Source: Desulfofundulus thermosubterraneus DSM 16057 (GTDB taxonomy: Bacteria > Bacillota > Desulfotomaculia > Desulfotomaculales > Desulfovirgulaceae). Taken from it: 64,000 nt of DNA. Each line of letters begins with the position of its first letter. Within the stretch, counting starts at the first letter, position 1. Below the pieces are notes generated by a model, which was not told the DNA's origin, made no database searches, and saw only the letters and a program-made list of their open reading frames with translations. Where the stretch lies: NCBI RefSeq assembly GCF_900142025.1, contig NZ_FQZM01000004.1, positions 62,001 to 126,000 of the forward strand, given 5' to 3'. Below are positions 55,021-62,239 of this stretch, in pieces. The position numbers were made by a program, and so were the translations under genes.

Positions 55021-55806
55021 TCAGGGGGCCGGCCTTTTAAAATGCCTGTCCAGCCAGCCGAACAGGGTTTTCCAGACCTGATGATAATGTTTGGCGAACT
55101 GGTGATCCCCTTCCTCAATCCAGACCAGTTCCCGGGGTTCACGGGCTGCCTCAAAGATGAGGCGGGCATCCGTGGGCGGAACGACGCCATCTCTGGTACC
55201 GTGGATGATTAAAAGGGGCCGTGGCGCCAGACGCGCCGCTTCTTGCGGAACATCATAAAGCTTCAGGTCCTGGAAAAACGCTTTCTTCAAGTAGATAATG
55301 CCGTTTTCTCCTGCCATGGTCACCATTTCTTCCGGGCTGTCAACGGGTTCACCGGTAAACGAGGTAAAAAGATCCATTAACCTGGCCGGGGCGGCCCAGG
55401 TGCACACCCCAGCCACCCGGGGATCCCGGGCTCCCTGGCATATGACCGTGGAACCGCCGAAACTGCGCCCCACGGTAACCACCCGCTTATACCCCTGTTT
55501 GAGCACCCATTCCACGGCGCAGGTAAGGTCGTCGATCTGTCCCGAGAGGGTAATATTCGCGAAGTCTCCCTCGCTTTCACCATTGCCCGCAAAATCAAAG
55601 ACCAAGGTGGACCAGCCACGCTGGCCCAGTTCGGCACCCAGCTCCAGGGCCCGCCCACCTCCTTCCTTGCTGCCCGTGAAGCCGTGGCAATTAATGACAA
55701 TATCACCTGTTTCCTCCGGAGTGCCGTACAACAGGCCGGCCAGGGCTAACCCCCGGGAGTTCCGGAAAGCAACCTTTTTCCAGTTATTATTATCGGCCTT
55801 GATCAC
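55021..55806 (-). CDS. Alpha/beta hydrolase
   Basis: 261 residues. The nucleophile elbow is GRSFGG, with Asp in IIHGTRDGVVP and His in EEGDHQFAKH; INCHGFTGSKEGGG is the oxyanion region. Such proteins hydrolyse esters, amides or thioesters. GTG 55806 is weakly served by GGAG about 12 bases ahead. It lies 17 bases from hyuA and 23 from the acyl-CoA synthetase, so it is probably part of the same minus-strand operon. Confidence 0.85.
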   Translation of the reverse strand: MIKADNNNWKKVAFRNSRGLALAGLLYGTPEETGDIVINCHGFTGSKEGGGRALELGAELGQRGWSTLVFDFAGNGESEGDFANITLSGQIDDLTCAVEWVLKQGYKRVVTVGRSFGGSTVICQGARDPRVAGVCTWAAPARLMDLFTSFTGEPVDSPEEMVTMAGENGIIYLKKAFFQDLKLYDVPQEAARLAPRPLLIIHGTRDGVVPPTDARLIFEAAREPRELVWIEEGDHQFAKHYHQVWKTLFGWLDRHFKRPAP

Positions 55807-55829
55807 CTGTTCTTTTTACTCCTTTCTAT

Positions 55830-57935
55830 TTATCCCATAGTTATGCGGGCGTCTACGGCCACCGCGCCCTGCGGGCCGACCAGAAGGGGGTTGATGTCCA
55901 TTTCCACAATTTCGGGCCATTGTATGACCAGCTGGCTGAGGCGCAGGAGGCATTCCACCAGGGCGTCCATGTCTGCCGGGGGCTGTCCCCGGTACCCCTG
56001 GAGTAGGCGGTAGGATTTGGTTTCCCTGATCATGTCCAGGGCTTCTTCCCGGTTTATTGGCGCGACGGCAAAGGAAACGTCCCGGAACAGCTCTGTATAA
56101 ATTCCCCCCAGGCCAAAGACCAGAACCGGTCCAAAGGAGGGATCACGCTTGCAGCCTAGGAGCACCTCCACTCCACCGGGTCTATAGGGCTGGATGAGCA
56201 CTCCTTTAATGGCCGCATGGGGTGCCCGGGCCGAAACTGTTTCCATAAGTTCGTTGTAGGCTTTTGCTACCGCCCGGGCATCGTTCAAATTAACCCTTAC
56301 TCCGCCCACGTCCGATTTATGGGAGATCTGCGGGCTGACAATTTTCATTACCACCGGGTAGCCCTGGGATTCCGCTATTTTTACGGCGTCCCCGGCGTTT
56401 TGCGCCACTTGGGAGGGAAGGACCGGAATACCGGCCGCCCGTAGAATCTCCAGGGCATTTTCGTTAATCGTTTTAAGTCCTTCCTGCCTGGCTGTTTCAA
56501 GGATAGCCTCAATGCGTTCCCCCTGGATGCCGGAAAAGACCGGTGGGGATAAAGGGTTGCGGCTTTTAATTTCGTGCAGGTAACGGTATAAAGTCGCTAA
56601 AGAGGTCATGGCCCGTTCCGGGGATGGATAGACCACCACCCGGTTTTCGTTTTCCATCCTGGCCGCCAGTTCCGGGCGGTAACCGCCAAAAATCCACAGG
56701 GCCAGGGGTTTTTCCGGGTACCGGGAAGCCATCCGGTTGATCGTGGGGGAAATGTCCAGGCGCGGGTCTTCTTCAGGATCCAGATAAGCCGGGCTGATCA
56801 CCAGAACCGCATCCACGCCCGGATCGTCCAGTATTGTATCCAGGGCCAGTTCCAGGATGTCCAGGTATCCCCTGGCCATACCCGCCAGCCAGATGTCTGC
56901 CGGGTTATTTACCTCCATCCAGCCGGGGAAAACGGCGGCCAGTTTTTGCCTGGTTTTTTCGCTGAAACGGGCTACTTCCAGGCCGCAGGCACTGCAGGCA
57001 TCCACGGCCATGATGCCCGCCCCGCCGCTGATGGTCACCACGGCTACGCGCCGCCCGGGCATGGAGGAGTAAGTGAGGAAGGTTTTGTTCAAGTAGCGCA
57101 TTTCCTCCACGTCCCGCACTCTGATAATCCCGCATTGTTTAAAAGCTGCGCTAAAGACGTGATCCTCACCGGCCAGGGAACCGCTGTGGGAGCTGGCGGC
57201 CCGAGCCCCCGCTTCGCTGCAGCCGGTTTTAAGACAGAGCACGGGTTTGACCCTGCTTACCGAGCGGGCCACTTCCATGAACTGGCGCCCGTCTTGAATC
57301 CCTTCCATGTGCAGGTTAATAACCTTCACCTGGGGTTGTTGTCCCAGGTAGGCCAGGCTTTCGGTAAAACTTACATCGGCCGCATTGCCGATATCCACTC
57401 CCAAACCAATGCCGCCGGTAAAATCAGCCGCACCCAGCAAAAAGATGCCCGACTGGCAGATCATGGCCGTACCGGCCTTTTGCCGCAGGAAGCCAATGAA
57501 AGAGGTATTCAGGTTTTCAAAAAGGTTAATGACACCGATGGTGTTTGGCCCCACAATGCGGGTTCCGGTATCCCGGATGGTTTCCAGCAATTCCTGTTGC
57601 GTTTGTTTCCCCCATTCATCGGCGTCGGCAAACCCCTGGGAAATTATAATTATGGCTTTAATGCCTCTGGCCGTGCATTCCCTGACCACATCCGGTACGG
57701 CCGTACGGGGGGTGGAGATTACGGCCAGGTCGGGTGTTTCGGGGATTTCACTGACCGTGCGGTAAACCGGCAGGCCTAACAGGGTTCCTCCTTTAGGGTT
57801 AACGGGGTAAATACGCCCCCGGTAGCCGCCGGCGAGCACCTGCTCCAGTATGTTAAAGGCTTGCAGGCCCGTTTTGGTGGAAACACCAATGAGAGCTACG
57901 GACCGGGGGTGAAAGAAGGGAATAAGGCTTTCCAT
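55830..57935 (-). CDS. ADP-forming acyl-CoA synthetase (acetate--CoA ligase type)
   Basis: 701 residues. Domains in order: CoA-binding (HPRSVALIGVSTKTGLQAFN), succinyl-CoA-ligase-like flavodoxin domains with the likely phospho-His in ASSHSGSLAGED, and a C-terminal ATP-grasp (GIPVLPSQVAQNAGDAVKIA, VVMKIVSPQISHKSDVGGV). It couples acyl-CoA cleavage to ATP synthesis, or makes the thioester in reverse. ATG 57935 is 14 bases from AAGGAGG, longer than usual; the frame is open to GTG 58007 but a likely promoter overlaps that start. It is probably the first gene of the operon. Confidence 0.85.
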   Translation of the reverse strand: MESLIPFFHPRSVALIGVSTKTGLQAFNILEQVLAGGYRGRIYPVNPKGGTLLGLPVYRTVSEIPETPDLAVISTPRTAVPDVVRECTARGIKAIIIISQGFADADEWGKQTQQELLETIRDTGTRIVGPNTIGVINLFENLNTSFIGFLRQKAGTAMICQSGIFLLGAADFTGGIGLGVDIGNAADVSFTESLAYLGQQPQVKVINLHMEGIQDGRQFMEVARSVSRVKPVLCLKTGCSEAGARAASSHSGSLAGEDHVFSAAFKQCGIIRVRDVEEMRYLNKTFLTYSSMPGRRVAVVTISGGAGIMAVDACSACGLEVARFSEKTRQKLAAVFPGWMEVNNPADIWLAGMARGYLDILELALDTILDDPGVDAVLVISPAYLDPEEDPRLDISPTINRMASRYPEKPLALWIFGGYRPELAARMENENRVVVYPSPERAMTSLATLYRYLHEIKSRNPLSPPVFSGIQGERIEAILETARQEGLKTINENALEILRAAGIPVLPSQVAQNAGDAVKIAESQGYPVVMKIVSPQISHKSDVGGVRVNLNDARAVAKAYNELMETVSARAPHAAIKGVLIQPYRPGGVEVLLGCKRDPSFGPVLVFGLGGIYTELFRDVSFAVAPINREEALDMIRETKSYRLLQGYRGQPPADMDALVECLLRLSQLVIQWPEIVEMDINPLLVGPQGAVAVDARITMG

Positions 57936-58012
57936 AGATTTATAAAATTCCTCCTTTGTTCGGGCTGCGGCTGTTTCAGCTAATCTAAATCTTACCACAT
58001 TAGTCACTATCC

Positions 58013-58021
58013 TGGTATAAT
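58013..58021 (+). promoter_or_regulatory. Extended -10 promoter of the CoA-transferase gene
   Basis: TGG followed by TATAAT (58016-58021), with TTACCA at 57992-57997 as a weak -35 (spacer 18). On the minus strand, TGGTAAGAT at about 57982-57990 could be the divergent promoter. Confidence 0.5.
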
Positions 58022-58051
58022 TTCTGTAAAATATGCCAGGAGGGAGGACTG

Positions 58052-59218
58052 TTGTACCAGGTTTTGGAGAATATGAAGGTTCTGGATTTAACGCGGCTGC
58101 TGCCCGGGCCCTATGCCACCATGATCCTGGCGGACCTGGGTGCGGAGGTGCTCAAGATCGAGGATCCGGGCGCGGGAGACTACATGCGGGAAATGGGGCC
58201 CCGGTTGGGGCGGGAGAGTGTATGGTTTCACGCTATCAACCGAAATAAAAAGTCCATGCGCTTGAACCTTAAGGCGCCACAGGGGCGGGAAGTATTTCTG
58301 CGTTTGGTACGGGAATTTAACGTGGTGATCGAGAGCTTCAGGCCGGGGGTAATGGAACGGCTGGGTTTGGGCTATGAAACTTTATCTTCCGAGAACCCGC
58401 GGCTGGTTTACTGCGCCTTAAGCGGTTACGGTCAGGATGGCCCTTACAGCCGGCGGCCGGGCCATGACATCAACTATATGGCCCTGGCCGGTGCCCTCGG
58501 TTTAACCGGCCACCGGGCGGGCCCGCCTGTCCTACCCGGCGTGCAGGTGGCCGACCTGAGCGGCGGGTTGATGGCGGTGGTGGGCATCCTGGCGGCCTGC
58601 GTCAAAAGCCTTATGACCGGCCGTGGCGCTTACGTAGATGTGGCTTTAACTGATATAGTAGTATCATGGATGACCCTGTACCTCACCCAGTATCTGGCGG
58701 GAGCCGGCGAGCCCCACCGCGGCACGGAAAAACTGAACGGGGGCCGGGCTTGTTACAACGTTTACACCACCAGGGACGGGCGCTATGTCAGTGTGGGCAA
58801 TCTCGAGGCCAAGTTCTGGGAGACTTTTTGTAGCGTTGCCGGGCGGCCGGACCTGCTGCCCCTGCAACACAGGGAGGACGAAGAGGCACGGCAGGCGGTG
58901 CAGGAGTTTTTCAGCAGTAAAACGCGCGCTGAAATCATGGAACTATTTGGTACGGTTGACACCTGTATCGAGCCCGTTCTGGATGTTAGCGAGGTGCCGG
59001 AGCATCCCCAGATTAAGGCCAGGAATTTATTTATGGAGCTTCCCACCAGGGAAGGGAGCATAACCACGGTTGCCCAGCCCCTCAAGTTGCAGGGCGTGGA
59101 GGTAAAAGCCGATTTCCCCGCTCCGGGGGCGGGGGAGCATACGGCGGAGATCCTGCGCCGCCTGGGCTACCGGGAGGAGGACATTGAAGCTTTGAAGTCT
59201 GCAGGGGTCGTGGGGTAG
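58052..59218 (+). CDS. Family III CoA-transferase (CaiB/BaiF type)
   Basis: 388 residues. KVLDLTRLLPGPYATMILAD and the catalytic Asp in VQVADLSGGLMA (near residue 168) are the family marks; GHDINYMALAGALGLTG follows the pattern of BaiF-like enzymes. It moves CoA between carboxylic acids through an aspartyl-CoA thioester. TTG 58052 is well served by AGGAGGGAGGA. It is divergent from the acyl-CoA synthetase / hydantoinase operon and could supply its CoA ester. Confidence 0.88.
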   Translation: MYQVLENMKVLDLTRLLPGPYATMILADLGAEVLKIEDPGAGDYMREMGPRLGRESVWFHAINRNKKSMRLNLKAPQGREVFLRLVREFNVVIESFRPGVMERLGLGYETLSSENPRLVYCALSGYGQDGPYSRRPGHDINYMALAGALGLTGHRAGPPVLPGVQVADLSGGLMAVVGILAACVKSLMTGRGAYVDVALTDIVVSWMTLYLTQYLAGAGEPHRGTEKLNGGRACYNVYTTRDGRYVSVGNLEAKFWETFCSVAGRPDLLPLQHREDEEARQAVQEFFSSKTRAEIMELFGTVDTCIEPVLDVSEVPEHPQIKARNLFMELPTREGSITTVAQPLKLQGVEVKADFPAPGAGEHTAEILRRLGYREEDIEALKSAGVVG

Positions 59219-59232
59219 GTACCTATGGCGCA

Positions 59233-59403
59233 TTCAGCGTCACCAGCAGAGGATATGAAAAATGGCCGTCCAGCACTCAACAGACTTCGAAAGATGATCG
59301 GCTAAACACAATCACTTTTAAGTCTGTTGAGTGCTGGGTTGAGTGCTGTGTAGTTTTGGCCTGCGAGGCTAACCGGAGAGCGCGTGCAAGCGGCAGGCAA
59401 GTG
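59233..59403. repeat. Palindromic intergenic element, copy 5
   Basis: Arms CCAGCACTCAACAGACTT (59270-59287) and AAGTCTGTTGAGTGCTGG (59320-59337) are an 18-bp perfect inverted repeat around 32 bases. Where other copies have C/G at the seventh base of ACTCAC, this has A/T on both sides, a compensated change. An extra arm, GTTGAGTGCTG (59338-59348), follows as in copy 3. Left flank TTCAGCGTCACCAGCAGAGG (59233) and right flank GCGCGTGCAAGCGGCAGGCA are shared with copy 3. Confidence 0.88.
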
Positions 59404-59459
59404 CTATGTTCAAAATTTAGGATTAAAAAAGGGTTATTGCCTAAAGGCGGTGGAAAACT

Positions 59460-60686
59460 ATGTTAACTGCAATCCTGCAGCACGGTAAAGGATACCACGA
59501 AATGGGGCCCATAAGGCCCCCCAGCGAGGGCAAAGACCGCTCGCTGCTCCTTCGGGTCACCAGAAACTGTCCCTGGAACCGCTGCGAGTTTTGCCGCACC
59601 TACAAGAACAAAACCTACAGCCTGCGGAGTATTGAAGAGATTAAAGCCGACATCGATACGGTTAAAGCGCTGGCTGAGGAAATCAAGGCTACTTCCTGGC
59701 GGCTGGGCTTCCGGGGCTACATAAGGCACGAAGTGGTAACCGCCTTCATTAACGCAAACCCCGCCCTCTACAGCAGGGCTTACAACGATCCCGGAACTGT
59801 GGAGCGGCGGTTGGAAAGCCTGGCCAACGTTGTCCACTGGCTTTCCTCCGGGGCCAGGACCGTCTTTCTCCAGGACGCCAACGCACCGCAAATCAGGACG
59901 GCCGACCTGGTGGAAATCCTGCGCTACTTAAAGGAAACTTTCCCCACCATTGAACGCATAACCTCTTACGCCAGATCCAAGACCATTGCTCGAAAGCCGC
60001 TGGAAGACCTGAAGCGGCTGCGTGAGGCCGGCCTTTCCCGGCTGCATATCGGACTTGAATCCGGGTGCGACGAGGTGCTGGCCTATATCCAGAAAGGAAC
60101 CACGGCGGTAGAACACATTCTGGCCGGCAAGAAAACCAGGGAAGCCGGCATCACGTTAAGCGAGTATTACATGCCCGGCCTGGGTGGGAAAAAATGGTCA
60201 AAAAGACATGCCCTGGAATCAGCCCGGGTTTTAAATGAAATTGACCCGGATTTTATCCGCCTGAGAACCCTCGTTCCCCGCCGGGGTACGCCCCTTTATG
60301 ACAGGATGTTGGCCGGGGAATTTGAACCGCTCACGGAAGATGAAGTGGTGGAAGAAATTGCCCTGTTCGTGGAGCACCTGGACTGCCATGCCTACCTGGC
60401 CAGTGACCAGATGTGCAACCTCTTATGGGAAGTAGAAGGACAGTTGCCCGGCGATAAACCGGCCATTTTAAAAACCATTTATGATTACCTGCAAAAACCC
60501 CTTCATGAAAGGCTCAAGATCCAGCTGGAACGCCGCCTGTCCTCTTACCTGTACATTGCCGGCCATTTGAACCGGGACCTGGCTGCCGATGTGGAGGCGG
60601 CATGGGATGCGGTGAACGGGCAAAGCCCCGACGCACCGGTAAAAGTGCAAAAGGTGCTGGATGCCATCAAGCCGGCTTTTATTTAA
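59460..60686 (+). CDS. Radical SAM protein of unknown function
   Basis: 408 residues. The cluster motif is CPWNRCEFC (near residue 37), i.e. Cys-x4-Cys-x2-Cys, one residue longer than the standard spacing; RITSYARSKTI and LHIGLESGCDEVLAYIQKG are typical of Elp3/HemN-like TIM barrels. ARTVFLQDANAPQI and RTLVPRRGTPLYDRM support a B12-independent, coproporphyrinogen-oxidase-like branch. Substrate unknown. ATG 59460 follows AGGCGGTGG. It ends 47 bases before the promoter of the Phe T-box and may be separate from that operon. Confidence 0.85.
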   Translation: MLTAILQHGKGYHEMGPIRPPSEGKDRSLLLRVTRNCPWNRCEFCRTYKNKTYSLRSIEEIKADIDTVKALAEEIKATSWRLGFRGYIRHEVVTAFINANPALYSRAYNDPGTVERRLESLANVVHWLSSGARTVFLQDANAPQIRTADLVEILRYLKETFPTIERITSYARSKTIARKPLEDLKRLREAGLSRLHIGLESGCDEVLAYIQKGTTAVEHILAGKKTREAGITLSEYYMPGLGGKKWSKRHALESARVLNEIDPDFIRLRTLVPRRGTPLYDRMLAGEFEPLTEDEVVEEIALFVEHLDCHAYLASDQMCNLLWEVEGQLPGDKPAILKTIYDYLQKPLHERLKIQLERRLSSYLYIAGHLNRDLAADVEAAWDAVNGQSPDAPVKVQKVLDAIKPAFI

Positions 60687-60709
60687 ACTCACAAGAGACA
60701 ACCAACCCC

Positions 60710-60738
60710 TTGCGCTGCTGGAGTTTTTCTTTTATAAT
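60710..60738 (+). promoter_or_regulatory. Predicted sigma-A promoter of aroF-pheA
   Basis: TTGCGC (60710-60715), 17-base spacer, TATAAT (60733-60738). It gives a leader of about 460 bases that holds the T-box. Confidence 0.65.
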
Positions 60739-61015
60739 TAAGGCATAAATATCCCTAAAGTCGATGAAGGGGAAAAGTAGGCCGGAAACAGTTCTCCAGG
60801 GAGGAGGCGTCGGCGACTGGAAGCGCCTTCAGAACATGACCGGTTGAAGTTCTCCCCGGAGATGCAGGCTGAAACCCGTTACCGCGGGCAAGTAGGCCGT
60901 GCCGTAGTCTTCCCACGTTACCGGGAAGGGGGTATCGGAAAGACACATTCCCGTACCCTGTGTTGAGGTGGGCCGTTTTTGCGGTCAAGTAGGGTGGTAA
61001 CGCGGAAAGCAGTAT

Positions 61016-61053
61016 GCTTCTCGTCCCTAAAGGTGCGAGAAGCTTTTATTTTT
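61016..61053 (+). terminator. First T-box terminator
   Basis: GCTTCTCG (61016-61023) pairs with CGAGAAGC (61036-61043), then TTTTATTTTT. Confidence 0.85.
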
Positions 61054-61135
61054 CCCGTTGCTGCAGGGGGTTTTTCCCGTACCCTGATCGAGGGGGCCGG
61101 GTTTTTCCGGCCAATTGGGGTGGTACCGCGGAAGT

Positions 61136-61181
61136 CCGCCGCTTTCGTCCCCAGGGATGAAAGCGGCGGCTTTTATTTTTT
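61136..61181 (+). terminator. Second T-box terminator
   Basis: CCGCCGCTTTC (61136-61146) pairs with GAAAGCGGCGG (61159-61169), 11 bp perfect, then C and TTTTATTTTTT. It is stronger than the first. Confidence 0.88.
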
Positions 61182-61207
61182 AAAACCATGAATGGAGGGA
61201 TTAATAA

Positions 61208-62221
61208 ATGGTAGTAGTTATGGACGGGCGGGCTTCCGCCGAGCAGGTCGAGGCGGTAATTATGCGTCTTGAGGAGTGTGGTTTTTCTGCTCACCCCATT
61301 TATGGGGTCAGGCGGATTGTCATTGGTGCCGTAGGCGACCGGCGCGTACTTAATTCCCTGGGACTTGAAACCATGCCGGGGGTGGAGAGGGTCGTGCCGA
61401 TCATGAAGCCTTACAAGCTGGTCAGCCGGGAAGCCAGGGAGGAAAACACCGTTGTTCAGGTAGGGCACGTGGCCATTGGTGGCAGCCAGCTGGCGGTCAT
61501 TGCCGGACCCTGTGCCGTGGAAAGCCGGGATCAGTTGCTTGCAGCAGCCCACATGGTGCAGCAGGCCGGTGCGGCTATTTTACGCGGCGGCGCTTTCAAA
61601 CCCCGTACTTCCCCCTACAGCTTCCAGGGGCTGGGGGAAAAGGGCTTAAAACTGCTGGCGGAAGCGGCCCGCCAGACCGGCCTGGCCACAGTTACCGAAG
61701 TGGTGGATGAGCACAGTCTGGAACTGGCCGTTGAGTACGTTGATATGCTCCAGGTGGGGGCCAGGAACATGCAGAATTTCCGCCTCCTGCAGATGGTCGG
61801 CCGCTCGGGCAAGCCGGTGCTGCTCAAACGCGGCCTGTCGGCTACAGTAGAAGAGTGGCTGATGGCGGCGGAGTACATCATGTCCGAAGGTAACGGGCAG
61901 ATAGTCCTTTGCGAGCGGGGTATCCGTACCTTTGAGCATTCCACCCGCAACACCCTGGACTTGAGTGCCGTACCGCTGGTGAAGTCCTTAAGTCACCTGC
62001 CGGTGATTGTGGATCCCAGCCATGCCACGGGGGACCGCCGGCTGGTGGGCCCCATGGCCAGGGCGGCGGTGGCTGCCGGTGCCGATGGTTTGCTGATTGA
62101 AGTGCACCCCGAGCCCACACAGGCCCTTTGTGACGGTCCCCAGTCCCTGACTCCGTCGCAGTTTGTTTCCCTGATGGAGGAATTGCGGGCGGTGGCTGCT
62201 GCCGTGGGGCGGGCGGCTTGA
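61208..62221 (+). CDS. aroF: 3-deoxy-7-phosphoheptulonate synthase (type I-beta, with N-terminal regulatory domain)
   Basis: 337 residues. Condenses phosphoenolpyruvate and erythrose 4-phosphate, the first step of aromatic amino acid synthesis. The first 70 residues are a ferredoxin-like regulatory domain (VVVMDGRASAEQVEAVIMRL), as in Thermotoga DAHP synthase. The catalytic barrel has AGPCAVESRDQL, RGGAFKPRTSPYSFQG, the Lys of VLLKRGLSAT, CERGIRTFE, and VDPSHATGDR. ATG 61208 follows GGAGGG by 8 bases. It is first under the Phe T-box, so phenylalanine starvation raises it. Confidence 0.95.
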   Translation: MVVVMDGRASAEQVEAVIMRLEECGFSAHPIYGVRRIVIGAVGDRRVLNSLGLETMPGVERVVPIMKPYKLVSREAREENTVVQVGHVAIGGSQLAVIAGPCAVESRDQLLAAAHMVQQAGAAILRGGAFKPRTSPYSFQGLGEKGLKLLAEAARQTGLATVTEVVDEHSLELAVEYVDMLQVGARNMQNFRLLQMVGRSGKPVLLKRGLSATVEEWLMAAEYIMSEGNGQIVLCERGIRTFEHSTRNTLDLSAVPLVKSLSHLPVIVDPSHATGDRRLVGPMARAAVAAGADGLLIEVHPEPTQALCDGPQSLTPSQFVSLMEELRAVAAAVGRAA

Positions 62222-62239
62222 AAGAAAGGAGCAAGAGCC

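Larger units (their letters stand above)
60756..61181 (+). promoter_or_regulatory. T-box leader with Phe specifier and two tandem switches
   Basis: The stem I start GATGAAGGGGAAAAGTAG (60763-60780) carries the AGTA half of the specifier-loop E motif; its 3' partner is GAA-G-TTC-TCCCC, so the specifier triplet is TTC (60850-60852), a Phe codon, which fits aroF-pheA. The first T-box sequence AGGGTGGTAACGCGG (60991-61005) precedes terminator 61016-61053. A second, GGGGTGGTACCGCGG (61117-61131), precedes terminator 61136-61181. TTCCCGTACCCTG occurs at 60948 and again at 61074, so the switch module is duplicated with a 126-base period. Uncharged tRNA-Phe should prevent both terminations. Confidence 0.9.

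Noticed and set aside
1604..59348. CRISPR array or tRNA genes among the repeats
   Set aside because: The repeats are kilobases apart, palindromic and without regular spacers; none folds as a tRNA.
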